From: Parvibacillus sp035426385
Lineage (GTDB): Bacteria > Bacteroidota > Bacteroidia > Chitinophagales > Saprospiraceae
Direction of reading: 5' to 3'
Length of the DNA: 64,000 bases
Assembly: GCA_035426385.1 (NCBI GenBank)
Contig: DAOLZQ010000003.1
Span: 32,066-96,065, forward strand
Of the stretch, positions 9,597-18,588 are shown piece by piece. Numbering within the stretch: the first letter of the stretch is position 1; each line of letters begins with the position of its first letter. Below the pieces are notes generated by a model. That model was not told where the DNA came from. It was given only the letters and a program-made list of their open reading frames with translations, and made no database searches. A program made the position numbers and the translations under genes.

Positions 9597-12500
9597 TTAG
9601 AAGTTAAGATTTATCCCAAATAAAATTTTTCTTGGTGCGGGTACGGTTCCCCAGTCAATTCCCACTGATAGATCTGACGAAATGCCAAGTCCCTGAGTAT
9701 CATTATTATTGGCTTGTATTTCGGGGTCTAAGCCCGGATATTTAGTAAATGTGAGCAAGTTCTGACCGGTAATATAAATTCTTAGGCCGGTAATAGATTT
9801 AGTTTTGAATACAGATTTTAAATTGTACCCTAAAGTAACATTTCTCACTTTTAAATAAGAGCCATCATACAGAAAGCGTGTGGAAATCCTTCTATTTCCA
9901 TTTCTATCATCCAGACTTACTTTAGGGATGGATGTATTGGTATTATCCGGACGCCAATAGTCTTTTATATCCTCATAAGAATTAAAACCTCTGGACTGAG
10001 TTTCATAAGCGAAGTTTCCGTAGAGGAAGTATATGTCATTGCCCTTTACACCCTGAATTAAGGTTGAAAAATCAAAGTTTCTCCAGGTAAATCCCAAATT
10101 GAGTCCATAGCTAAAATCGGGAAAAGGGCTGCCCAGATGTGCCCGGTCCTTATCATCAATTTTATTATCCCCATTGAGGTCAGCAAATTTTACATCCCCT
10201 GGTCTCGTATCCTTTGTCTGAAATGGACTGGCTTCGATCTCTTCTTGAGTTTGAAATATGCCTGCCATTTCATATAAGAAGAAGGAGCCAATGGGATAGC
10301 CAACTTCCGTCTTAGTGATGGCACCATCGGACAACCCAAATCCTCCAAGAAGTGGTTCGCCAGTACTCAGTGATAAAACATTATTCCTATTAGCTGAGAA
10401 ATTACCCCCTACGGTATAGCTGAACTCACCAACTCTATTGTTGTAGATAGCGCCCAATTCTATTCCTTTATTTTCAACTGATCCTGCATTGACAAACGGT
10501 GGTGTTTGTTCGCCTGCTGACTCAGGTAGGGGCACTTGCACTAGCATATCCTGTGTCTTCTTATTATAGACATCAAATATAAAGGTAAGCCTGCCTTTCA
10601 GAATGCTGAAATCTAAGCCCAGATTGGTCATTGTAGTAGTTTCCCACTTGATCTTACTATTTCCGGTCTCCAATATCTGTGCTCCGGTGACGATATTATC
10701 ACCAAAACTATACACTCGGATTCCGGTACCTACTAATGAAGAATATGGATATAGCCCTATTTCCTGATTACCCATTTTACCCCAACTGGCGCGAAGTTTT
10801 AGATTGTCAATAAAATTAATTCCACTGAAAAATGATTCATTGGAGATATTCCATGCGGCAGAGATTCTAGGGAAGACTCCCCAGCGATTTTCCTTGCCGA
10901 AGCGTGACGAACCATCCTTGCGCACTGATGCACCAATAATATATCTATTGTCAAAATTGTAATCAGCCTGGGCAAAATAGGAGAGGAGAGCCCAATATGT
11001 TGTGATCCCACTCGCTCCGATATTTTTTATATTTTCCGGTACACTATTGTCTATATTTCTAAAATTAGGGTCTGTCCTGGTGAAATTATTAGCGGAGGCA
11101 CCCAGATAGTTCGTATTATTCTGAATAGCTTCCATTCCAATTAATATAGATGCGTGATTTCTGCCAAAATCCTTAGTATAGTCCAGAGTATTATTCCAGA
11201 TCATGTTCCGTCCAAATACCCGCCCTTCATTTAAGGAAGTAGGATTATAGATAGACGCAGATAGTTTTTGTTTAAATTTTTTCTCGTTCTCAAAAGTAAA
11301 ATCGCCACCGAGCGAAGTTCTGGCTTTTAATCCCGGTAAGATTTTTGCCTCTGCATATACATTTCCAAAAAATCTCGACCGTTGGATGGTCCAGTCGGTA
11401 GCATCGATCAAGGCCAATGGATTTGCATTTCCATCTCCATATAGGAGCGGATCACCCAGCTCTGAAGATGTATTTACATAGCTCCCATCTGCGTTTCTTA
11501 TCCTGAATACTGGTGCGGCTATGAGTGCATAGCGCAATACATTTAACTCGTTTCCTCCTCCAAATCCATCACCTGTGCTATTCATTCTATTTTGATCAGT
11601 ATAGGCAAAATATAAGCTATTTCCAACTTTCAACCACTTATTGCCTGCTTCTCCATTAAATCGAACGCCATATTTCTTGAATCCCTGACCTTTAAAAACA
11701 CCCTTTTCGTCCAGGTACTCACCCATGATAAAATATCTTGCATTTTCAGTACCCCCTGTGGCACTTAAGCTGTAGGTTTGATAAGGTGCAGGATGAAAAA
11801 CTTCATTAAGCCAGTTTACATTTGCTAAAGTATCTACAATAGAAGTAGGATAAGTATCAAGTTGGCGGGCCGGATCACGGAGTGTATTTGCATTTACAAT
11901 TGCTGCATTCCTTATATCGAGATAGTCTTTTGTATTTAATAGTTTTGGTAATCTATAAGCTTGTGAAATACCAACGGTTGTATTGAAGGAAAATTTAGTG
12001 TCACCTGCTTTACCTTTTTTGGTTGTGATTACGATCACACCATTTGCGGCTCTGGCTCCATAGATCGCAGCAGCGGCATCCTTTAGAACCTCCACAGATT
12101 CTATATCATGAGTTGAGAACATATTGATATCACCGGTTGTAGGCATACCGTCTATAATATAGAGGGGATTATTGTTTCCTACTGTTCCTACGCCTCGGAT
12201 TCTAACACTAACCCCATCACCTGGTGCACCTGATGTTTGGGTTACCTGTATTCCAGCGGCCTGTCCTTGCAGTGCCTGGTCAATTCCAAGGACAGCCAAT
12301 TTATCTATATCTTTTCCTTTTACTGAGGCAATAGATGAAGTCACATTGGATTTTATCTCAGACTTGTAACCAGTGACTATGACATTCTCAAGTAATTTTG
12401 AATCGGACTCAAGTGCAATATTTATTGCAGTCTGATTATTGACTTGAACTATTTGAGGAACATAACCTACAAAACTAAAGGTCAAAGTAGTCTGAGGATC

Positions 12501-12716
12501 ACATTGGATAGAAAAGTTTCCGTCCAGGTCTGTAATAACACCCGACTTAGTCTGAGCATCTACAATACTTACACCGATCATGACCGATTTATCACCTGCA
12601 TCTGTGACCGTACCTGAGACAGTATGCTGAGCATTGATCGAGCTAAGGCTTACAGAACTAAGTAGAAATATCCACACAAATGAGTGTATGAGATTTCTTA
12701 AAGGACAGATATTCAT
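9597..12716 (-). CDS. SusC/RagA family TonB-dependent outer-membrane transporter
   Basis: About 1039 aa from the ATG at 12716; an in-frame ATG at 12731 and a TTG at 12776 also exist. I prefer 12716 because MNICPLRNLIHSFVWIFLL gives a normal signal peptide and the bases before it are A-rich. Domain order is a carboxypeptidase-D regulatory-like domain (VSGTVTDAGDKSVMIGVSI), then the plug with VTGYKSEIKSNVTSSIASV and IRGVGTVGNNNPLYIIDGMP, and a long beta-barrel ending in the aromatic GINLNF. SusC proteins form TonB-powered oligosaccharide pores capped by SusD, which follows directly. There is no N-terminal STN domain, so sigma/anti-sigma signalling through this receptor is unlikely. An AraC regulator diverges from its promoter region. 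Confidence 0.95.
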   Translation of the reverse strand: MNICPLRNLIHSFVWIFLLSSVSLSSINAQHTVSGTVTDAGDKSVMIGVSIVDAQTKSGVITDLDGNFSIQCDPQTTLTFSFVGYVPQIVQVNNQTAINIALESDSKLLENVIVTGYKSEIKSNVTSSIASVKGKDIDKLAVLGIDQALQGQAAGIQVTQTSGAPGDGVSVRIRGVGTVGNNNPLYIIDGMPTTGDINMFSTHDIESVEVLKDAAAAIYGARAANGVIVITTKKGKAGDTKFSFNTTVGISQAYRLPKLLNTKDYLDIRNAAIVNANTLRDPARQLDTYPTSIVDTLANVNWLNEVFHPAPYQTYSLSATGGTENARYFIMGEYLDEKGVFKGQGFKKYGVRFNGEAGNKWLKVGNSLYFAYTDQNRMNSTGDGFGGGNELNVLRYALIAAPVFRIRNADGSYVNTSSELGDPLLYGDGNANPLALIDATDWTIQRSRFFGNVYAEAKILPGLKARTSLGGDFTFENEKKFKQKLSASIYNPTSLNEGRVFGRNMIWNNTLDYTKDFGRNHASILIGMEAIQNNTNYLGASANNFTRTDPNFRNIDNSVPENIKNIGASGITTYWALLSYFAQADYNFDNRYIIGASVRKDGSSRFGKENRWGVFPRISAAWNISNESFFSGINFIDNLKLRASWGKMGNQEIGLYPYSSLVGTGIRVYSFGDNIVTGAQILETGNSKIKWETTTMTNLGLDFSILKGRLTFIFDVYNKKTQDMLVQVPLPESAGEQTPPFVNAGSVENKGIELGAIYNNRVGEFSYTVGGNFSANRNNVLSLSTGEPLLGGFGLSDGAITKTEVGYPIGSFFLYEMAGIFQTQEEIEASPFQTKDTRPGDVKFADLNGDNKIDDKDRAHLGSPFPDFSYGLNLGFTWRNFDFSTLIQGVKGNDIYFLYGNFAYETQSRGFNSYEDIKDYWRPDNTNTSIPKVSLDDRNGNRRISTRFLYDGSYLKVRNVTLGYNLKSVFKTKSITGLRIYITGQNLLTFTKYPGLDPEIQANNNDTQGLGISSDLSVGIDWGTVPAPRKILFGINLNF

Positions 12717-12831
12717 GTATTTATGGATCATAAGAGATGGTTTGATAAATGTTCCGTTAAATGTTCTTGGGGACAAAAAATTAAATAATAGCCTTGTTGT
12801 TTGGTAAATATAGCCGAATGCAAATTGGAGG

Positions 12832-12865
12832 TTTGATACTTTTATGTTAATATATAATACTTTTG
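12832..12865 (+). promoter_or_regulatory. Candidate Bacteroidota-type promoter of the AraC regulator
   Basis: TTTG at 12832-12835 and TACTTTTG at 12858-12865 fit the -33 TTTG and -7 TAnnTTTG pattern of the Bacteroidota primary sigma factor, with a 22-base spacer. It lies about 160 bases before the regulator start codon, in the 310-base region between the divergent SusC and AraC genes. Not tested. Confidence 0.4.
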
Positions 12866-13026
12866 TGAACCAACTAATTTACTGTATATTTGAATCTACA
12901 TGGAGAAGGCAAGTGACCCCTCCATTTTGCTAGATGCTCAAGTGGTTTGGTCTTCAATTTTGCTGTTTTAAGCTTAGCAGTTCCGCTTTTAACTGATACT
13001 ATTATAAAATCTTAAAAAGGATTGGC

Positions 13027-14004
13027 ATGAATATATATAGAGAGATAACCCCCTTGAATGATCAGGATGTATTTGTTTTATTGGACTCACATAGTAACGG
13101 ATTTGATTATCCCATTCATTGTCATCCGGAGTATGAACTTAATTTAATACTTGGAATATCTGGTGTGCGGCTAATTGGAGATTCCACAGAGAGATATCAT
13201 GAACAAGATCTAGTGTTGATTGGGCCATATTTATACCACAAATGGACCGGAGATGAATATATAAACGGTCTTAAAAAACAGTATAAGGTTATCACCTTGC
13301 AGTTTTCCATTGATTTACTGGAAGGTACACTGTTTAAAAAAGAAAAATTTCATAATATAAGGAAGATGCTGGATGCTTCTGTACGTGGTATTAAGTTTAG
13401 TGGAAAAGATTTAAATGCAGCAGCTCAGATCATTACCAGTATGACTCAGGATAAGGGCTTTACGAATGTCATTGAATTTATTCAACTATTGGAAACACTT
13501 TCTCAAGCAAGTGATTTTTGCTACCTGGCAAGTGAGGGATTTATGCCTCAGACTATGCGATGGGATAGCAAGAGGATACAGACCGCTTACAATTATATAA
13601 TCAGGCACTTTGACAAGAGTAAATTAAAAGTCGAGGAAGTCGCAAAGTTGATAAACATGAGCGACTCATCTTTTAGTCATTACTTTAAAAAATATACTAA
13701 TAAGAGTTTCACTGAGTTTCTGACTGATGTGCGGATAGGTAATGCTTGTAAATTATTAATAGGTTCGGATGATACCATCAGCAGTATTGCGTATGCATCC
13801 GGATTTAATAATATTGCAAATTTCAATCGGTTATTTAAAAAAACACGGTTATGTACGCCGGTTGAATTTAGAAATCGTCATAAGGAGCATTCCGGTTTTG
13901 ATTGGCAAAATCAAATCACACCTTGGCAATTTTTGCCGCCTCATTCGCGGGACTTACCCTCGATAGGTCCGAAAGAGTATTCTACTAAGCTTACACATGT
14001 ATGA
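13027..14004 (+). CDS. AraC family transcriptional regulator with cupin-like sensor domain
   Basis: 325 aa. The N-terminal 100 residues look like the cupin-type AraC sensor (HCHPEYELNLILGISGVRLIGD). The C-terminal part holds the two helix-turn-helix units of the AraC/XylS DNA-binding domain: KLKVEEVAKLINMSDSSFSHYFKKY from about residue 195, and the second unit with DDTISSIAYASGFNNIANFNRLFKK near 255-280. It is a cytoplasmic regulator, probably activating the divergent SusC/SusD operon in response to a sugar bound by the cupin. That link is inferred from position. It has no receiver or membrane domain, unlike the hybrid two-component regulators common in these loci. Confidence 0.9.
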   Translation: MNIYREITPLNDQDVFVLLDSHSNGFDYPIHCHPEYELNLILGISGVRLIGDSTERYHEQDLVLIGPYLYHKWTGDEYINGLKKQYKVITLQFSIDLLEGTLFKKEKFHNIRKMLDASVRGIKFSGKDLNAAAQIITSMTQDKGFTNVIEFIQLLETLSQASDFCYLASEGFMPQTMRWDSKRIQTAYNYIIRHFDKSKLKVEEVAKLINMSDSSFSHYFKKYTNKSFTEFLTDVRIGNACKLLIGSDDTISSIAYASGFNNIANFNRLFKKTRLCTPVEFRNRHKEHSGFDWQNQITPWQFLPPHSRDLPSIGPKEYSTKLTHV

Positions 14005-14032
14005 AATGTGGATTGATGTAGCCTCCTTGAAG

Positions 14033-15385
14033 CTAGTACTTCAATTGATCTAGCTCTGCAGCAACGCTGGCCAGATCACTATCCTTAACTTCAGTATGGG
14101 TTTGCAGAAAATTCATAAGCCACTCATCTTGTTTGCGTCCTCTTTTCATTGCTTCTTCATAAGGTATGTCATCTCTGAAAGTTACCAAACTATATTTAGA
14201 ATAATATCTTGGAAAATTCTTCTCTAATCTGGTTTCTACATTGCGCTTCATCTGGAAGAGTGCATCGCCGGTCTTATCGCGCATTTCATAGAAATTGTCG
14301 ATTGCCAAATCGGCTATTGCGTCTGTATTTGGTTTCCTCAGATTTTGTAATTTATCCATTATTGATGGGCTTATTTCAACATCAGAATTTATTAATTGGG
14401 AAAGCACAAAAATATCTTCAAAGGCTGCATTCATTCCTTGACCATAGAATGGAACGATAGCATGCGCTGCGTCACCGAGAATCATAGCCCCGCGACCATC
14501 GCTCCAAGGAAAGCATTTTATGGTACCCAACATGCCTATAGGGTTATGGCTGTATTGTTCATCCAGATCATCAAATAGAGGCGCTATACCTTTGAAATGT
14601 GAGTCGAAATAGGATTTTATCCCTGTTGACTTGTCGATCTCATCAAATGAATCTTTTCCTTGAAGAGGGAGAAACAGTGTTACCGTAAAGCTGCCATCCA
14701 GATTTGGCAGAGCGATCATCATAAAATGGCCTCTTGGCCAGATATGAAGTGCGTTTTTCTCAAGTTTAAATACCTCCTTACTTCCGGCCGGTAATATCAA
14801 TTCTTTGTAGCCATAATCCAAAAAATCTTGTTGGTAGTAATATGAGGCATAGTGCCTGCTATAAAGCGCAGTGCGAATGGCACTAGCTGCTCCATCGGTT
14901 CCAAATAGATTAGCATATTTAGTGGTACTATACTGACCGGTATCAGTAGATTTTAATGATATTTCATTTGCTTCAAAGTTAACACTCTCGCAAGAAGTTT
15001 TAAACTGAATCTTGGTACCTGACAGTTGTTCATACCGATCCATTAGCAACGCATTCAGATCTGTACGTGAGATGGAATTTATATACTCTCCACTACGACC
15101 TGAATACGGGTATAGCTGAAAGCTACCATCTGGCATATGTATGCCACGTGCCGGCATGGGAATCGAAATAGCTTTGATTTCTTCATTGATTCCTGCGAGA
15201 CCAAGTGCTTTTATTCCCCTTGCAGACAGCGCAAGGTTGATTGATCTGCCTCTCTCTGCCTCAGACTTACGGAGATCGCCTCTCTTCTCAAAGGTGAAGG
15301 TTTCTCTTCCATGACCTGCTAGATAGCAGCCGAGTAAGGATCCACACAGGCCGGCGCCCACAATAATTGTTTTCTCATCTTCCAT
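14033..15385 (-). CDS. kmo: Kynurenine 3-monooxygenase
   Basis: 450 aa, the usual size. This is a FAD- and NADPH-dependent hydroxylase converting L-kynurenine to 3-hydroxykynurenine. The N-terminal Rossmann motif is IIVGAGLCGSLLGCYLAGHG. The GRSINLALSARGIKAL segment and the second FAD motif MILGDAAHAIVPFYGQGMNAAFED are characteristic of this enzyme. A C-terminal hydrophobic tail, present in the eukaryotic membrane-bound form, is absent, so it should be soluble. It starts 2 bases after the kynureninase stop and is the last gene of the string starting at 20647. The AraC gene converges on it with 28 bases between them. Confidence 0.95.
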   Translation of the reverse strand: MEDEKTIIVGAGLCGSLLGCYLAGHGRETFTFEKRGDLRKSEAERGRSINLALSARGIKALGLAGINEEIKAISIPMPARGIHMPDGSFQLYPYSGRSGEYINSISRTDLNALLMDRYEQLSGTKIQFKTSCESVNFEANEISLKSTDTGQYSTTKYANLFGTDGAASAIRTALYSRHYASYYYQQDFLDYGYKELILPAGSKEVFKLEKNALHIWPRGHFMMIALPNLDGSFTVTLFLPLQGKDSFDEIDKSTGIKSYFDSHFKGIAPLFDDLDEQYSHNPIGMLGTIKCFPWSDGRGAMILGDAAHAIVPFYGQGMNAAFEDIFVLSQLINSDVEISPSIMDKLQNLRKPNTDAIADLAIDNFYEMRDKTGDALFQMKRNVETRLEKNFPRYYSKYSLVTFRDDIPYEEAMKRGRKQDEWLMNFLQTHTEVKDSDLASVAAELDQLKY

Positions 15386-15387
15386 AG

Positions 15388-16638
15388 CTACGCCCGGTGA
15401 TTTTTTAAAATGTCATAAAATTTGAAGATATCATGGAAGCTATTATACAGAGGTACCGGAGCAACTCTGATTACATCCGGCTCGCGCCAATCTGCTATGA
15501 CTCCCTTTGAAGTGAGGCCATCGAAATAGCTTTTGTTCGGTTCGACCATCTGTATAGATATCTGGCAGCCACGCTGTGATTCATCCAGTGGTGTGATGAT
15601 CTTAAGTTTGTGATGCTCCAGCTCTTGTACACACTCGATCAGAAAAGCGGATAACAACTTACCTTTCTCTCGTAGGTTATTCATCCCTGCTGCCTGGAAG
15701 ATGTCCAGGGAAGCCCGTATGGGTGCCATAGCAAGAATGGGTGGATTGCTGAGTTGCCAGCCTTCCGCGCCCGGGATAGGGTCGAAATTATAATCCATCT
15801 TAAAGCGGCTTCCTTTATCATTTCCCCACCAACCTTCGAAACGCGGATTATCTTGCCAGTTCTGGTGATTTTCATGCACAAATATTCCTGCAATTGCCCC
15901 GGGTCCCGAGTTTAGATATTTATAATTACACCATACCGCGAAATCAGCACCTAAATTATGCAGATCGGGTTGAATATTTCCGGCTCCGTGAGCCAGGTCA
16001 AACCCCACCATGCAGTTATGCCGTCGTGCAAGTCTAGTGATCAGTGGAAGGTCATAATACTGCCCTGAATAATAATTTACTCCACCGATCATTACCAATG
16101 CGATAGAGTCTCCATGTTCAGAGAAACAGTTTTCTATGGCTTCCATGGAGATAAAATCATCTGTGCCATTCAACTCCAGGATTGCATCAGCAGGATCATA
16201 ACCATGGTATCGAACCTGAGAAGATATTGCATACCGGTCAGATGGAAATAAACCGCCTTCAACCAAGATTTTAAATTTTCCGGATTGAGGTCGGTAAAAT
16301 GAAACCATCATCAAATGTAGATTGACAGTAAGTGAGTTCATCACCACCACTTCAGATGGATGTGCACCAACTACTTCCGCCATCCCTTTTGTCAGATACT
16401 CATGATATGGCATCCAAGGAAAATTACCTTCTAAATGAGCTTCCACCCCATATTTTCCCCATGAGTCCAGCACTTCTCCTACAGCAGCAGCAGCGCTTTT
16501 AGGTTGCAATCCTAGACTGTTTCCACATAAATAAATGGAATCATTGCCTTGATGCTTTGGAATTAGAAACTGATCTCTAAAGACACTTAATTTGTCTTCA
16601 GAGTCTAGTTCAAGTGCTTTCTGTTCGAGTATATGCAT
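15388..16638 (-). CDS. kynU: Kynureninase
   Basis: 416 aa. A PLP enzyme that cleaves kynurenine or 3-hydroxykynurenine to anthranilate or 3-hydroxyanthranilate plus alanine. Family features are YLCGNSLGLQPKS near the N-terminus, FDLAHGAGNIQP, and WCNYKYLNSGPGAIAGIFVHE, whose Lys should form the Schiff base with PLP; GWQLSNPPILAMAPI follows. Its first 29 bases overlap the 3' end of the glycosyltransferase gene in another frame, which suggests translational coupling. With the adjacent monooxygenase the main product would be 3-hydroxyanthranilate. The tryptophan dioxygenase, formamidase and 3-hydroxyanthranilate dioxygenase needed for full pathway or quinolinate synthesis are not in this window. 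Confidence 0.95.
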   Translation of the reverse strand: MHILEQKALELDSEDKLSVFRDQFLIPKHQGNDSIYLCGNSLGLQPKSAAAAVGEVLDSWGKYGVEAHLEGNFPWMPYHEYLTKGMAEVVGAHPSEVVVMNSLTVNLHLMMVSFYRPQSGKFKILVEGGLFPSDRYAISSQVRYHGYDPADAILELNGTDDFISMEAIENCFSEHGDSIALVMIGGVNYYSGQYYDLPLITRLARRHNCMVGFDLAHGAGNIQPDLHNLGADFAVWCNYKYLNSGPGAIAGIFVHENHQNWQDNPRFEGWWGNDKGSRFKMDYNFDPIPGAEGWQLSNPPILAMAPIRASLDIFQAAGMNNLREKGKLLSAFLIECVQELEHHKLKIITPLDESQRGCQISIQMVEPNKSYFDGLTSKGVIADWREPDVIRVAPVPLYNSFHDIFKFYDILKNHRA

Positions 16639-18577
16639 CTAAATGAAGTAGGTTATTTTTTATTATTTGTAAATCTTTCCATATGGTATAGTGGCGGGCA
16701 TAATCCATGTTCTCCAGATTAAAATCGCTGACTTTGATATCTCGCAGATTATTTTTTGCACAGTATAATATTCCCGGGTTCAATACAGGTAAATTATGCT
16801 CCGCTGATTGTGGTAGGTAAGTCACAAATGTTTTATTCCCGGATATTATGGCTGATAGATTTCTATAAAATTGAGCTTTATTTTCCTGAAACCAAACTAA
16901 TAGCGGTGAAATAATTAATAAGAATATACTCAAAGAGATATCGAGTATTCTCTTTTCCCTACGAAAGGCAGGATCATTTAAATTATAATTCAAGTCAATA
17001 GTGAATAAATCGCCTTGTTTGTGCTTTGAATTACTCGAGAGAATTGCCAAGTTATCATCGGGAGCTATCCTGAAATGAACACCTGCGGGATTGGACGACA
17101 TTAGCTCGATCATTTGCCCTGTAGAGATATCTCCTTGTGCGAAGATGACCTCATTTGCCTGATAAGCACTGAGAATACTGTTTAAATCTTTCAGTGTTCC
17201 AATTGAATTTTCTGACTTTTCACTTACATCTACTCTGCCAAGATAGTTTGTATTTCCTCCATTTGCTTCAGCTAAGTGACGGATTTTATCAGCGCTATCT
17301 TCATTTCCAATGATCAGATAATTGATTCTATTCTTTATGTCCAGTGACCATATTCCTCTAAATGCTAAATTTTGCAACAAGGCAGTGAATGTGAAGATCA
17401 GAAAAGCACCAATAGTACCCGCCAGAATTATCGTCCTGGAGTTTCTGAAATTTTCATTGAACAGAGCATATATTATTAATATCAAAATGGTTCCCAGCAC
17501 TACGGATCTCAATATGGTCCAGAGATTTTTATCTGTTCTGTATTTTCCATTCAGCAGTGCGGACATCACCCAAACAGTTACATAGATCGGAAGATTGAAT
17601 TTCAAGAACCCAATTGCAATGTATTCAGGGTCATGAAAATAAAAGTTCCCCCAAGCAGTACGTAGCCAGGCAATGAAAAAGCTGAGTAAGATAGTATCCA
17701 GAAGTATGGGTACCACATAGTTAAATATGTTTTGAAACAAAGCTATAAAAGTGCGGAAATACACTGCGAAATTTAGGAAAAGCGTATACACAAACCCTTT
17801 GTGCTTATAATGCTTGTTTACGAAGATATTCATTGCACTATAGAAAGTCTTAATGTAATTATAGCTTGCTTTTCGCGTACTTTCCCCTTTGAAATGGATG
17901 ATACTGGTCTGAGGGAGGTATTGAATAGTATATCCCTGCTGTCGAATGCGATATGAATAGTCGATATCTTCACCATACATGAAGAAATCTTCATCGAGTG
18001 GGCCAGTCTTACTTACTGTCTCAGAGCGCATAAACATAAAAGCACCTGTCATGACTTCAATTTCTGCCTCTTCGTTTTCACCTATGTGACCCATATAATA
18101 CCGATTAAAGGATGCACTCCTTGGAAATAATTTGTACAAACCGGTCATTTTGGTAAAGGAAGCCCAGAAAGTTGGGTTTCCACGCTTGGACTCAGGGAGA
18201 TATTTTCCAGAACCATCTATCATGCGCACGCATACAGCTCCCACCTGGGGGTGAGATATTAAGTATTTATGACAGATACTTAATGTGTTTTGACTTACAA
18301 TGGTGTCAGGATTGAGAAGCAAAATAAAACTCCCGGTTGCAGAGGCAATTCCGATATTGTTAGCAGTGGAAAAACCAAGATTTTTCTCATTAACTATCAA
18401 TTTGATTTCGGGATATTTTTCTCTCATTAGTGATACAGAATCATCACTTGAAAGATTATCGACAATAATCACTTCAAGAGAGAGATTTCCTAAAGATTTA
18501 TTGATGGATTGCAAGCATTGGTCCAGGAAGTACCTAACGTTGTAGCTTACAATTATTATTGAAATGTCTGGATGCAA
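16610..18577 (-). CDS. GT2 family glycosyltransferase fused to a membrane segment and a degenerate sugar-transferase-like region
   Basis: 655 aa. Residues about 4-230 form a GT2 domain of the rhamnosyltransferase type (ISIIIVSYNVRYFLDQCL, the LLLNPDTIV metal-binding segment, and DEDFFMYGEDIDYSYRIRQ). Several membrane helices lie between about 265 and 430. A Rossmann-like region like the nucleotide-binding domain of polyprenyl-phosphate sugar transferases follows (NYLIIGNEDSADKIRHLAEA, about 435-545). The C-terminus keeps only edges of the transferase domain (KRILDISLSIFLLIISPLL, then an YTIWKDLQIIKNNL end) without its catalytic core. The start codon is TTG: no ATG is available and the GT2 fold begins at residue 4. 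It lies 11 bases after dihydroorotase and overlaps kynU by 29 bases. A role in surface polysaccharide assembly is likely. Confidence 0.8.
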   Translation of the reverse strand: MHPDISIIIVSYNVRYFLDQCLQSINKSLGNLSLEVIIVDNLSSDDSVSLMREKYPEIKLIVNEKNLGFSTANNIGIASATGSFILLLNPDTIVSQNTLSICHKYLISHPQVGAVCVRMIDGSGKYLPESKRGNPTFWASFTKMTGLYKLFPRSASFNRYYMGHIGENEEAEIEVMTGAFMFMRSETVSKTGPLDEDFFMYGEDIDYSYRIRQQGYTIQYLPQTSIIHFKGESTRKASYNYIKTFYSAMNIFVNKHYKHKGFVYTLFLNFAVYFRTFIALFQNIFNYVVPILLDTILLSFFIAWLRTAWGNFYFHDPEYIAIGFLKFNLPIYVTVWVMSALLNGKYRTDKNLWTILRSVVLGTILILIIYALFNENFRNSRTIILAGTIGAFLIFTFTALLQNLAFRGIWSLDIKNRINYLIIGNEDSADKIRHLAEANGGNTNYLGRVDVSEKSENSIGTLKDLNSILSAYQANEVIFAQGDISTGQMIELMSSNPAGVHFRIAPDDNLAILSSNSKHKQGDLFTIDLNYNLNDPAFRREKRILDISLSIFLLIISPLLVWFQENKAQFYRNLSAIISGNKTFVTYLPQSAEHNLPVLNPGILYCAKNNLRDIKVSDFNLENMDYARHYTIWKDLQIIKNNLLHLDAYTRTEST

Positions 18578-18588
18578 AGGGTTGATTA

